Assembly (NCBI RefSeq): GCF_039537985.1
Contig: NZ_BAABBN010000004.1
Coordinates: 1,550,001 to 1,614,000 of the forward strand
Source of the DNA: Litoribacillus peritrichatus
GTDB taxonomy: Bacteria > Pseudomonadota > Gammaproteobacteria > Pseudomonadales > Litoribrevibacteraceae
DNA: 64,000 bases
Reading direction: 5' to 3'
Below, one piece after another: positions 9,612 to 18,569 of this stretch. The notes under the pieces were generated by a model, which did no database searches, was not told the origin of the DNA, and was given only the letters and a program-made list of their open reading frames with translations. The translations under genes and the position numbers were made by a program. Position 1 is the first letter of the stretch, and each line of letters starts with the position of its first letter.

Positions 9612-9841
9612 AAGTACAGCTCCGTAAATAAGGGACCCATCAACAAGAAATCCAATCTCTAAATACTAGACCAAATGTTCCGATTTTCGAGAAAAAAATT
9701 CTTATGAAACTTACACTTGTAAATTTGGTCTTAGACCTTACATTAATGCGAAAGAAACTCAGGTCTTGTATTGTGTATCTGGTTTCACACAGTTAAATTA
9801 ATGAATTCGTTAATAATCGAACAATTAAAAGAATCGACTTT
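9612..9841. promoter_or_regulatory. Divergent gdhB-moxR control region with dyads
   Basis: This 230-base divergent region contains GGTCTTAGACC at 9727-9737, a palindrome around one base. A further CTAGACCAAAT at 9666-9676 is inverted relative to ATTTGGTCTTAG at 9723-9734. Close to moxR, at 9797-9814, an 18-base near-palindrome is centred on GAATTC. The first set recalls TGGTC/GACCA half-sites of FadR-type GntR regulators, but no cognate regulator is present in the window. Confidence 0.35.
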
Positions 9842-10798
9842 ATGCCTCAGACTGATTTCAAAAACGCTCAAACCTATTTAAGCAGCCAAATTTTAGGCCA
9901 GGAAAAACTTGTAAACAGACTGCTGGTCTGCCTGATTTGTGGCGGACACTTATTGGTTGAAGGTGCTCCGGGTCTGGCAAAAACAAAAGCCATTCAAACT
10001 CTTTCGAATTTAATCGAAGGTGATTTTCAGCGAGTACAGTTCACTCCAGACCTATTACCTTCCGATATCACCGGCACAGAAATCTATCGCAGCCAAACGT
10101 CCACCTTTGAATTTCAACAAGGCCCGATTTTCCATAACCTGGTATTGGCCGACGAAATCAACCGTGCGCCGGCTAAAGTTCAGGCCGCATTACTGGAAGC
10201 CATGGCGGAGAAACAAGTCAGTGTCGGCAGCCAAACATACAAGTTGGATGACCTGTTTATGGTCATGGCCACTCAAAACCCGATTGAACAGGAAGGAACC
10301 TACCCGCTGCCTGAAGCACAGCTGGACCGTTTCCTGATTCACTGCAACGTTGATTTCCCGAACGCAGAACAAGAAAAACAGATTCTCCGTTTGGTTCGTG
10401 GAGAGCAAACAGCCTCCGTTGCAAAACCGGACACATTACTGACTAAAGCATCAATTTTTGAAGCCAGAAAACAAATTTCACAAATGCACATGTCAGATTC
10501 CGTAGAGGATTATATTGTTCACCTCACGATGGCGACGCGACAGCCCGAAAAATACGTTCCTTCATTAGCTAACCTAATCGAGTTTGGCGTCAGTCCTCGT
10601 GCCACCATTGCATTAGATCAGGTTGCCAGAGCCTATGCCTGGTTAAACGGCCAGGACTTTGTTGCCCCTGACGACGTTATGAACGTTGCTCACGACGTAT
10701 TCAGACATCGTTTGCTACTGAGCTACGCAGCGCAAGCAGAGCACATCTCAGCAGATCAGGTAATTGACAAGATTCTAGAAAGCGTGCCGGTGGCATAA
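9842..10798 (+). CDS. moxR: MoxR-type AAA+ ATPase
   Basis: A cytoplasmic AAA+ ATPase of the MoxR family, 318 aa, thought to act as a chaperone with the VWA proteins encoded beside it. The Walker A motif is GAPGLAKT near residue 40. Walker B is LVLADEINRAP, with the usual sensor region ATQNPIEQEGTYPLPEAQLDRF. The C-terminal lid contains SPRATIALDQVARAYAWLNG. It is the first gene of a six-gene Bat (aerotolerance) operon; the next ATG lies two bases after its stop. Confidence 0.93.
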   Translation: MPQTDFKNAQTYLSSQILGQEKLVNRLLVCLICGGHLLVEGAPGLAKTKAIQTLSNLIEGDFQRVQFTPDLLPSDITGTEIYRSQTSTFEFQQGPIFHNLVLADEINRAPAKVQAALLEAMAEKQVSVGSQTYKLDDLFMVMATQNPIEQEGTYPLPEAQLDRFLIHCNVDFPNAEQEKQILRLVRGEQTASVAKPDTLLTKASIFEARKQISQMHMSDSVEDYIVHLTMATRQPEKYVPSLANLIEFGVSPRATIALDQVARAYAWLNGQDFVAPDDVMNVAHDVFRHRLLLSYAAQAEHISADQVIDKILESVPVA

Positions 10799-10800
10799 CC

Positions 10801-11763
10801 ATGAATCTTTCTAACTCGCACCACAGTTCTACCTTACATAAAGACAGTGCGACCGGAGCATTTACCGATAAGCAGTGTTTACTTGGGTTAGCGAATGCAG
10901 GCAGTAAAATCAACCTGGCCAAGTCCACCTATGCCCTCAGCCGCAGTTCTGGTACGCACCATTCGAACCAGCGTGGCCGAGGCATGGAGTTTCTGGAATC
11001 TCGCCATTATCAACCTGGCGACGACATTCGTAGCATTGACTGGCGAGTAACAGCCAGAACAGGCAAAACCCACACAAAAGTGTTTGCGGAAGAAAAAGAA
11101 CAACCGGTGTTCGTACTTTGCGATCAAAGCCCTTATATGTTCTTTGGCAGCAAGGTGCGGTTTAAAAGCGTGCAGGCCACCAACATTGCCTCTTTAATTG
11201 CCTGGAGCAGTTTAAAACAAGGTGACCGCTTCGGCGGTGAAATTCTCGGTAAGGACAATGAATCTCGCTTATTCAAGTTATCCAGGAACCGCTCGCGGCT
11301 ATTGCAATTTATTGAACAAATGACCGAAATGAACCATGCTCTGAGCAATCACGACTCGGCAGACTTTGGCGAAATTGCGGAAAAACTCCATCAATTGCGA
11401 TACCTACTCATGCCGGGTTCCAGGTTATATGTGATTTCTGACTTATTCGCATACACAGACACCGCACTGAAAGCATTAGCACAATTGTCCGCCCATACCC
11501 AGATTACGTTGTTTGCGGTGAACGACCCTCTGGAGATATCGCCGCCCTGCACAGGTCAGACTCAAATCAGTCTGGGTGACCGGGTGATGTCGGTGATTCT
11601 CTCGAAAGAACAAAAGCAAACCATCGAAAACCAATACGAAACGAGAAAACAGCAAGTGGTTCAATACCTCAACAACTGGAACATCCCTCTGATTCCGGTT
11701 TCGACCACAGACGACCCTGTTGATCTTTTCAACGTGGGCAAAAAACACAATTACAAAAAATAG
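10801..11763 (+). CDS. DUF58 domain protein of the Bat operon
   Basis: A 320-aa soluble protein with the DUF58 signature GRGMEFLESRHYQPGDDIRS, continuing IDWRVTAR and KVFAEEKEQPVFVLCDQS. The fold is VWA-like, but the metal-site motif is degenerate (DQSPYM in place of DxSxS), as is common in this family. It always accompanies MoxR and VWA proteins and is presumed to be an adaptor for the ATPase. It begins directly after moxR and ends 11 bases before the DUF4381 gene. The in vivo role of the family is poorly defined. Confidence 0.88.
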   Translation: MNLSNSHHSSTLHKDSATGAFTDKQCLLGLANAGSKINLAKSTYALSRSSGTHHSNQRGRGMEFLESRHYQPGDDIRSIDWRVTARTGKTHTKVFAEEKEQPVFVLCDQSPYMFFGSKVRFKSVQATNIASLIAWSSLKQGDRFGGEILGKDNESRLFKLSRNRSRLLQFIEQMTEMNHALSNHDSADFGEIAEKLHQLRYLLMPGSRLYVISDLFAYTDTALKALAQLSAHTQITLFAVNDPLEISPPCTGQTQISLGDRVMSVILSKEQKQTIENQYETRKQQVVQYLNNWNIPLIPVSTTDDPVDLFNVGKKHNYKK

Positions 11764-11774
11764 TTCACACAAAA

Positions 11775-12470
11775 ATGAAGATATGTAATTACGTCAAGTA
11801 TGTTTTTATATTTGGAATGCTTTGGCCTATCGCGTTACAGGCCAATTCGTTGCCAACAGACGAAACAACGGCACAGCTACCCAATACGTTCCAGCAGGTC
11901 AACCCGCAGCAACGGGCTGCGCCGCTTCAAAACACTTTACCTGCGCCACAATTTCAACAAGGAACGCCATCACAACAGGCAAATCCGCTGAAAGACTTAG
12001 GCACACCGTTCCAATTGGAACCAATCAGCCCAAACGGCCCATTTGTCTGGCCTCCTGCCTATGGTTGGTGGGGAGTTGGGGTCGCCAGCATATTGGCCAT
12101 CGTTTCTTTGGCTTTCTGGTTTCGTAATTATCTGAAGCGTAAAAAAATCAGAACCCGATATTACAATGCGTTTTCAAGTGTGATGATTTTAAATTCGAAC
12201 GCCACAGAAGAAGAACAAACGCAATACATTCATCAGTTAAACAAAGCACTTAAGGCCATCGCGCTCGATAAGTTCGGCCATGAGACAGTCGCCACATTAA
12301 ATGGGAAGGCCTGGCTGGAGTTTCTCGATCAGACCGGCAACTGTAATCACTTCACCAAAGGAAGCGGCCAAGTGTTTGGTCAATCATTGTATCAAGCCCA
12401 AATTAAGGACTTACCGGACTGCGAGCATTTAATGTCCGTATGTCAGGGTTGGGTTAAGGAGATTTGCTGA
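11775..12470 (+). CDS. DUF4381 membrane protein of the Bat operon
   Basis: A 231-aa protein with an N-terminal hydrophobic segment likely to be a signal peptide (YVFIFGMLWPIALQANS). A Pro/Gln-rich stretch follows, then one membrane span near residues 97-117 and a cytoplasmic tail. The PFVWPPAYGWWGVG motif just before the membrane helix is typical of DUF4381. Gene order and overlap (its stop lies inside the start of the next gene) place it firmly in the Bat operon. It probably anchors or organises the MoxR/VWA assembly at the inner membrane. Confidence 0.82.
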   Translation: MKICNYVKYVFIFGMLWPIALQANSLPTDETTAQLPNTFQQVNPQQRAAPLQNTLPAPQFQQGTPSQQANPLKDLGTPFQLEPISPNGPFVWPPAYGWWGVGVASILAIVSLAFWFRNYLKRKKIRTRYYNAFSSVMILNSNATEEEQTQYIHQLNKALKAIALDKFGHETVATLNGKAWLEFLDQTGNCNHFTKGSGQVFGQSLYQAQIKDLPDCEHLMSVCQGWVKEIC

Positions 12471-13528
12471 TGGAATTTGCATGGCCTTTGATGTTTTTAC
12501 TTTTACCTCTGCCGTGGTTGGTATGGAAAAAAGTACCTGCTGCCCCAGAAACCAAACAAACTCCTATTTATCTGCCAAACGCCAGCCAGTGGCAACAAAC
12601 GGTAGAGATGGTGAGCACTTCGAACAACCAAACAACGAATACCAAACTTATCTTGATATTTCTGACTTTAAGCTGGTGCCTGTTAGTGACCGCATTAGCT
12701 CGTCCGCAATGGGTCGGTGAGCCCATAGCGCTACCGACACAAGGGCACGATCTACTCTTGGCCGTGGATTTATCCGGCAGTATGGATACTGAAGACATGG
12801 TGTACCAAAGAAAACGCATGAACCGACTGAATACGGTGAAAGTCGTAGTACGTGAATTCCTGCAAGAGCGTAAAGGCGATCGTATTGGCTTAGTGGTGTT
12901 TGGCGATGCGGCTTTTATACACACACCAATCACCCGGGATCTCGACTCAGTTTCCAAACTGTTAATGGAAGCTCAAGTAGAAATGGCCGGCCCAAACACC
13001 GCCATTGGTGATGCCATTATAAAATCTACTGATGTACTACGGGATCAACCCGAGCAAGCCCGCATCATGATTTTATTAACCGACGGTCAAAACACCGCAG
13101 GTGAAATTGAACCGATACCTGCGGCTGAATTAGCAGCAAAACATGGCATCAAGATATACACCATAGGCATTGGTGCCGACAGCATGACTCAAAGTGGCTT
13201 GCTTGGTTTTTTTAATAACACAGTTAATCCGTCCAAAGATTTGGATGAAGAAAGCTTAAAAACTATTGCCGAAAAAACAGGTGGCCTCTATTTCAGAGCC
13301 AAAAACCCAGAACAACTGCAATCCATTTATACGCGAATCAACGAACTGGAACCGATTGACCAAGATGATCAATTCATTCACCCAAGAAAAGAATGGTTTT
13401 ATTGGCCATTAGCATTTTCTTTATTTCTTTACCTTTCCGCTTACCTATTAAAGTTCTTTAATCTTTCAAATTTTGTCATGAGAATAAAATCGTCTGCGAA
13501 CTTAACGACCAACAAAGGAGGTAACTGA
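12464..13528 (+). CDS. batA: BatA-like VWA domain protein
   Basis: A 354-aa inner-membrane protein with two N-terminal helices, a periplasmic-facing VWA domain and a C-terminal helix. The metal-ion-dependent adhesion site is intact: DLSGSM near residue 104, a Thr in HTPITRD and LLTDGQNTAG. VWA domains bind protein partners through Mg2+, and BatA proteins are linked to stress and oxygen tolerance. The start overlaps the DUF4381 gene by 7 bases, and its stop overlaps the next start by 1 base. GGAGG precedes the following gene. Confidence 0.88.
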   Translation: MLMEFAWPLMFLLLPLPWLVWKKVPAAPETKQTPIYLPNASQWQQTVEMVSTSNNQTTNTKLILIFLTLSWCLLVTALARPQWVGEPIALPTQGHDLLLAVDLSGSMDTEDMVYQRKRMNRLNTVKVVVREFLQERKGDRIGLVVFGDAAFIHTPITRDLDSVSKLLMEAQVEMAGPNTAIGDAIIKSTDVLRDQPEQARIMILLTDGQNTAGEIEPIPAAELAAKHGIKIYTIGIGADSMTQSGLLGFFNNTVNPSKDLDEESLKTIAEKTGGLYFRAKNPEQLQSIYTRINELEPIDQDDQFIHPRKEWFYWPLAFSLFLYLSAYLLKFFNLSNFVMRIKSSANLTTNKGGN

Positions 13529-15504
13529 TGGATACCACCTTTGACCTGTTCTTTTTTGCCCGACCTTGGTGGCTCTTACTGCTACTGCCGATATTGTTAA
13601 GCTTTGGGGTTTTCATTAAACGTAAACTTACCTCGGAGCAATGGAACCAACACATCGACCCTGAACTTCTGGACAATCTGATTGCGCCCTCCTCAGGCCA
13701 GAGTAATCAATACATCATGCCCTCCCTTGCCACACTGATTGCAACATTATTGGTCATTGCATTGGCGGGGCCATCATTTCAGAGCGATGAAGTACAAAGT
13801 ATTCAATCCGACGATACCTTAGTCATCGTCTTGGACTTGTCTTTATCCATGACCGCCGAGGACATCAAACCTTCCCGGCTTGAGCGCGCTCAATTTAAAA
13901 TTCAGGATTTACTTGATCAGCGAACAACGGGGCACACCGCACTGGTTGTTTATTCCGGCGACGCCCATGTTGTCGTCCCCCTGACCAAAGATGCTGAAAC
14001 CATTAAACACCTTGCCAAATCCCTGAACCCATGGATGATCCCATCCAAGGGCAGTCGCTTATACCGCGCCATAGAAGAAGCCAACAAATTATTGGATGCC
14101 TACCCATCCAGCAACAGTCGCATTTTATTAATGACCGATGAAATTTCAGACAAGCAGTTGTCCAAAACGCTGAACATTTCAAAATACCCGACTTACGTCA
14201 TTGGCGTTGGCTCAGAAACCGGGGCGCCTATTCATTTACCCGATAAAAAACTACTGAAAGATCGAAATCAAAATATTGTGATCGCAAAATTCAATGACAA
14301 CCAGCCAAGAGAGCTCGCCAATAAAACAGGTGCGGTTTATAAGAAGCTATCCGTTAACAATAGTGACATTAAACCTGCCCTTAATTATCAGCCTGAAGGC
14401 AACCAACAAGAGAGCAACGACAAACTTACTTCCATCCAGGATTACGGCTACTTATTTGCCATACCTGTTTTGATTTTGATGTTGTTGTCGTTCCGCCGAG
14501 GTTGGTTGCTCCTGCCTCTGATTATCATCTTACAACCGACGGACTCATACGCTTTCAGTTGGGAAGAGGCTTGGCAAACGGATCAACAACGTGCTCAGCA
14601 AGCCTATAACGAAGGACGATACGGTGAGGCTGCCGAGCTGTTTAGCGATCCGATCCGAAAAGGCAATGCCTTTGGCAAAGCGGATAAATGGGAAGAAGCA
14701 GAGCAAGCCTACGCCCAATCGGACCTTGCAGCGGCTCAATACAATTTAGCCAACGCTCAGGCTCGTCAGGGGAAATTCGACGAAGCATTGAACTCTTACC
14801 AGCAAGCCATTGAGAAAGCCGAAAAAGAAGGTCTACAAGAAATCACTGATCAAGCAAAAAAAGACATTGATCTGATTGAGAAGCTGAAACAAGAAAATCA
14901 AAATCAAGACAACCAAGATCAGAATAGCCAGCAAGGCGATCAAAACCAAGAACAAGACAACGGCCAAAACTCAGACCAACAACAAAACGCTGACAAGCAA
15001 AACAGCGATCAGCAAAATAATGAGCAACAAGATAATCAGCAACAAAATAACGACCAGCAAAACCAACAAGCTCAACAAAACCAGGAACAAGATTCTGCAA
15101 ATAATCAGAGCCAGCAGTCTCAGGGGGATGATCAAACCTCTGAGCAAAGCCAGCAATCTAAAGATGAACAGCAAGGTCAATCCGGCGAAGCATCCGACGC
15201 TGAGTTAACAGAAGAACAAGCTCAGGCAGCGGCGGATAAAGCGGAACAAGCAGAACAGGAAATGCGCCAACAGCAAGCACAAGCAGCACAAGGTGAACAG
15301 CAAGATCAGCCAACCGACAACAGTGCCAACGGTGTTGCGGATTTCCAAAACAGCCAGCCGTTGACTCAAGAGCAAATTGAAGAAGAAAAATACCAGCAAA
15401 TATTGAGAAAAATCCAAACGGACCCATCTCTTCTACTGGAGAACAAGTTCCGTATTCAGCACTATCAAAGAAATCAACCCGCTAACGAATCACAGGTGTG
15501 GTAA
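13528..15504 (+). CDS. batB: Fused BatB/BatC: VWA domain, TPRs and Gln/Asn-rich tail
   Basis: This 658-aa protein combines a BatB-like VWA unit (two N-terminal helices, MIDAS motif DLSLSM near residue 110, a membrane span near 305-320) with a BatC-like part. The latter has TPR repeats around residues 350-450 (AYNEGRYGEAAELF, LANAQARQGKFDEALNSYQQA). A long Gln/Asn/Asp/Ser-rich segment follows from about residue 452 to 620, and the protein ends in a short ordered region (LLENKFRIQHYQRNQ). In Bacteroides BatB and BatC are separate genes; the fused form is frequent in gammaproteobacteria. It is coupled to batA and batD through TGATG/TAATG-like overlaps. Confidence 0.87.
   Translation: MDTTFDLFFFARPWWLLLLLPILLSFGVFIKRKLTSEQWNQHIDPELLDNLIAPSSGQSNQYIMPSLATLIATLLVIALAGPSFQSDEVQSIQSDDTLVIVLDLSLSMTAEDIKPSRLERAQFKIQDLLDQRTTGHTALVVYSGDAHVVVPLTKDAETIKHLAKSLNPWMIPSKGSRLYRAIEEANKLLDAYPSSNSRILLMTDEISDKQLSKTLNISKYPTYVIGVGSETGAPIHLPDKKLLKDRNQNIVIAKFNDNQPRELANKTGAVYKKLSVNNSDIKPALNYQPEGNQQESNDKLTSIQDYGYLFAIPVLILMLLSFRRGWLLLPLIIILQPTDSYAFSWEEAWQTDQQRAQQAYNEGRYGEAAELFSDPIRKGNAFGKADKWEEAEQAYAQSDLAAAQYNLANAQARQGKFDEALNSYQQAIEKAEKEGLQEITDQAKKDIDLIEKLKQENQNQDNQDQNSQQGDQNQEQDNGQNSDQQQNADKQNSDQQNNEQQDNQQQNNDQQNQQAQQNQEQDSANNQSQQSQGDDQTSEQSQQSKDEQQGQSGEASDAELTEEQAQAAADKAEQAEQEMRQQQAQAAQGEQQDQPTDNSANGVADFQNSQPLTQEQIEEEKYQQILRKIQTDPSLLLENKFRIQHYQRNQPANESQVW
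14881..15340 (+). repeat. Gln/Asn-rich low-complexity coding segment
   Basis: About 460 bases rich in CAA, CAG, AAC and GAT codons encode an irregular Gln/Asn/Asp/Ser-rich stretch inside the BatB/BatC fusion. No exact long unit repeats, but motifs such as QQNQ, NDQQ and SQQS recur. The composition is disordered or prion-like, and the stretch lies on the side of the last membrane span that carries the TPRs. Confidence 0.8.
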
Positions 15505-17174
15505 TGCAGTTTAAAAACATTCTAATAACAATTGTCTCTTTGATTTTATTCTGCGCAAGCTCGATGGGCTTTGCTCTTGAAGCACGAGTGGACCGAACTA
15601 CCCTGCCTGAGAATGAAACACTTCAACTGGAAGTAAGCGGGAGTTTCAGTGCATTCAATATGAACATTGACTTATCCCCATTAGAAAAAGATTTCCGGGT
15701 GCTAGATAACCGACGCAGTACCAACATGCAATACATCAACGGCGACTTTTCGGCACAAACCACTTTAACCGTTACGCTTGAACCGAAAGAAACCGGAATC
15801 TTTGAAATTCCGGCACTTACCGTAGAAGGTGAAACCAGCCAACCCATTCAAATCAAAGTCACCCAAGCGGACGTAAAACAAAGCAATGACCCTAACGAAG
15901 GCGGCCCTATCGCCATTGAGGTAGAACTGGATCAAACTGACACTTGGGTACAAGCCCAGTTGCTATTGAACGTTAAACTGTATCAGTCCGTTAAGCTTTA
16001 CAATGCAGAACTGAATGGCATCAAAGAACTTCAGGAAATGGGAATAAGCATTGAAAAGATCGGCGATAACAAGAGTTATCAAAGTAAACGCAACAACCAA
16101 ACTTATCAGGTTACCGAACTGAACTACAGACTCTCTTCCGATAATCCGGGGAAAATAGAACTGCCGACCTTTTCATTTCAAGGACAAATGCCCGCTCGGG
16201 GCTACGGATCTCGCTACGGGAAAGCCATTCGGGCAACCGCAAAACCCATAGTCATTAATGTCCAAGACATCCCGAAAAACTACCCTTCAGCAACCTGGAT
16301 TCCGGCAACCCGACTGGACTTATCTGATGACCTGAATGACGTTGTAGAAGTGCCCGTCGGCGAATCCATCAATCGAAACCTGATTGCCTCAGTACACGGC
16401 CAGGAAGCCGCTGTCATTCCTGATTATCCGGAAATCAATTCACCACTGGTCAGTATTTATTCCGATACGCCAGAGTTGAATAATCAGCTGAATCAGGATG
16501 GCGTAACCGGCGTCCGAATGGACAACATTGCGCTCATAACCAAGGCGCCTGGCACACTGAAGCTTCCAGAACTCAGAATCACCTGGTTCAACACAACGAC
16601 CGGCCAGGTGGAGCATACCTCCTTGCCTCCACGTACGATCAAAATTATGGGTGCCCCAGGCACAGGATTACCCACGCCACCGCCTGTACAACAACCTCCC
16701 CTTGAAGCTACGACGCCAGAATCACAACAAGCGCCTAGCACAACCCCTGTACCTGTAACTGAGTCCAGCACTCCAGTTTGGATTATTGTTCTACTGGTAA
16801 TACTGGTTATTATGGTCATTCTTCAGATGTTCTTCATTGCGGCCCTTTATCAGCGAAAGGACCGAGCAGAACAAGAAACTGAAACTAAAGAAGAAACAAC
16901 GGCACACTTCAACTGGAAAGAAGAACTGCCGAAGGACTTCATCGCTTGCCATCGTATTATTGAACGTGAATTACAGGCAGCGGGCTTGACCTCCCTGGAT
17001 TTAACCGACGAGCTGACCAACCTAATCAATAAATTCCGAGCCAGCTGCTATTCCCCGGACACCGGCAAACAATTCAGCGCGGATGACCGAAAGACCCTGA
17101 GAGATAAACTCGCCGTATTTATCAGTTCTCACAAAGGCAAACAAACCGATGCTCCGAGCTTGTATCCTAGTTAG
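15504..17174 (+). CDS. batD: BatD-like oxygen tolerance protein
   Basis: A 556-aa envelope protein with a signal peptide (ILITIVSLILFCASSMGFA), a large periplasmic BatD region starting LEARVDRTTLPENETLQLEV, a Pro/Thr-rich linker near residues 385-420, one membrane span near 420-445 and a cytoplasmic tail. The ATG at 15504 overlaps the previous stop as TAATG, like the other junctions in this operon; a GTG two codons earlier is less likely. BatD proteins are thought to present the VWA proteins at the membrane. A hairpin spans its stop codon. Confidence 0.86.
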   Translation: MQFKNILITIVSLILFCASSMGFALEARVDRTTLPENETLQLEVSGSFSAFNMNIDLSPLEKDFRVLDNRRSTNMQYINGDFSAQTTLTVTLEPKETGIFEIPALTVEGETSQPIQIKVTQADVKQSNDPNEGGPIAIEVELDQTDTWVQAQLLLNVKLYQSVKLYNAELNGIKELQEMGISIEKIGDNKSYQSKRNNQTYQVTELNYRLSSDNPGKIELPTFSFQGQMPARGYGSRYGKAIRATAKPIVINVQDIPKNYPSATWIPATRLDLSDDLNDVVEVPVGESINRNLIASVHGQEAAVIPDYPEINSPLVSIYSDTPELNNQLNQDGVTGVRMDNIALITKAPGTLKLPELRITWFNTTTGQVEHTSLPPRTIKIMGAPGTGLPTPPPVQQPPLEATTPESQQAPSTTPVPVTESSTPVWIIVLLVILVIMVILQMFFIAALYQRKDRAEQETETKEETTAHFNWKEELPKDFIACHRIIERELQAAGLTSLDLTDELTNLINKFRASCYSPDTGKQFSADDRKTLRDKLAVFISSHKGKQTDAPSLYPS

Positions 17175-17192
17175 GGTACAAGCTTGGGAGCT
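17151..17192 (+). terminator. Hairpin spanning the batD stop codon
   Basis: The segments 17151-17169 and 17172-17191 are nearly perfect inverted repeats with one bulge and one wobble. They enclose a very small loop and include the TAG stop. A short run, CTTTT, follows about 5 bases later. It may terminate or attenuate Bat operon transcription before the transglycosylase gene. Confidence 0.55.
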
Positions 17193-17278
17193 GAACTTTT
17201 AAAGCGAAAGACAATGTCTGATTTAATCGCTAAGCTATGAGATTAACAAAGGACATAAAACACCGAGGGACTGACCGC

Positions 17279-18544
17279 ATGAGCAAACGACTTCTGACTG
17301 CACTGACAACACTGAGTATTTTATGTTCACCTCAGATTCATGCCCTTTCAGAGTTCGAACAATTCAAGCAGCAACACCTCTCTGAAGCTAAGCAATACAA
17401 AGCGGAGCAAACGGACGAATTCAAAGCTTACGTCAAAGCCAACAAACAAGCCTTTAAGCAATACAAAGCCGAGTTGGCAACCGTATGGGGCAAGGACGTC
17501 ACCATCAGTGGCAAAACCAACTGGGTCACTCACACAGAAGATTTAACCACGCGGCAAGAAGTGGATTTCAAAAAAGAAGAAATTCGCATAACCATGATTG
17601 CTGATAAAAACATCTCGAACGACCAGATCAACAAAGACATTGAAAAGCAACTAGCGTTATTGTCCGAGACTTCTGTGGACGCAGCGCAAAAAGCCGACCC
17701 CATAAGCCAACGCGTTGCTGAAATCGTAAAAAACCAAAATTTAAAGCCTAACCTCCCTCCTCTGACAGAGCCTGACTTAAAACCAGTCATCACCCTGACT
17801 GAGAACCCTGCAGGGTCGACGCAAGCCAAAGAAGAAATCCGAACCATCATTCAGACCGCAAAGATCATTAAAAAACCGGCGCCCAAACCAATCATCACTC
17901 AACCAATCATAAGCCAACCAACCGCAACCAAACCAGCCAGCAAGCCAACAGCAAAAGACAAACAACGAATAGTTGTCACGATACCTATGCCTAAGGTCGC
18001 GGTGTCCAGTAAAGCAGGTCGCTATAAAACGCCAGTAAAAAACTCTTCTGAGAAATGGAAAATAGATTCCGCACTGGTTTTGGCAGTAATTCACACCGAA
18101 AGCAGCTTTAACCCTATGGCTCGTTCGCATATCCCTGCGTACGGATTAATGCAGATTGTGCCTAGATCCGCAGGTCAGGATGCCTCTGCGCTCATCTATG
18201 GCAACTCAAAGATGTTAAGTTCGCACTACCTGTACACACCAAACAAGAACATTAATGTCGGCACCGCCTATCTTCATATATTAGACAAACGCTATCTGAG
18301 AAAAATTAAAAATCCGGAATCCAGACTGTACTGCACCATTGCGGCCTACAATACGGGCGCGGGTAATGTAGCGAGAGCCTTTACCGGCAAAACTTCAGTA
18401 ACCAAAGCGGCTTCAAAAATCAACGCAATGACACCATTTCAGGTTTACAACCACCTGCTAAGAAACTTACCGCACAATGAAACCAAGGATTACTTAAAAC
18501 GCGTCGCTTCTCGCTACGAAGCCTACAAAAAACAAAGCATTTGA
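17279..18544 (+). CDS. mltC: MltC-like membrane-bound lytic murein transglycosylase
   Basis: Cleaves peptidoglycan glycan strands to 1,6-anhydro products in the periplasm. It is 421 aa. The signal peptide is MSKRLLTALTTLSILCSPQI; no lipobox Cys is seen, unlike E. coli MltC. An N-terminal DUF3393-type helical domain follows (FEQFKQQHLSEAKQYKAEQT onward), then a Pro/Lys-rich linker near residues 190-250. The SLT domain has catalytic Glu in HTESSFNP, then AYGLMQIVP and AAYNTGAGNVARAF. The start at 17279 has GAGGG upstream; a further upstream ATG at 17237 would add 14 residues before the signal peptide. Confidence 0.85.
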   Translation: MSKRLLTALTTLSILCSPQIHALSEFEQFKQQHLSEAKQYKAEQTDEFKAYVKANKQAFKQYKAELATVWGKDVTISGKTNWVTHTEDLTTRQEVDFKKEEIRITMIADKNISNDQINKDIEKQLALLSETSVDAAQKADPISQRVAEIVKNQNLKPNLPPLTEPDLKPVITLTENPAGSTQAKEEIRTIIQTAKIIKKPAPKPIITQPIISQPTATKPASKPTAKDKQRIVVTIPMPKVAVSSKAGRYKTPVKNSSEKWKIDSALVLAVIHTESSFNPMARSHIPAYGLMQIVPRSAGQDASALIYGNSKMLSSHYLYTPNKNINVGTAYLHILDKRYLRKIKNPESRLYCTIAAYNTGAGNVARAFTGKTSVTKAASKINAMTPFQVYNHLLRNLPHNETKDYLKRVASRYEAYKKQSI

Positions 18545-18569
18545 TTCAGGCAACACATAAACCGCCTTG

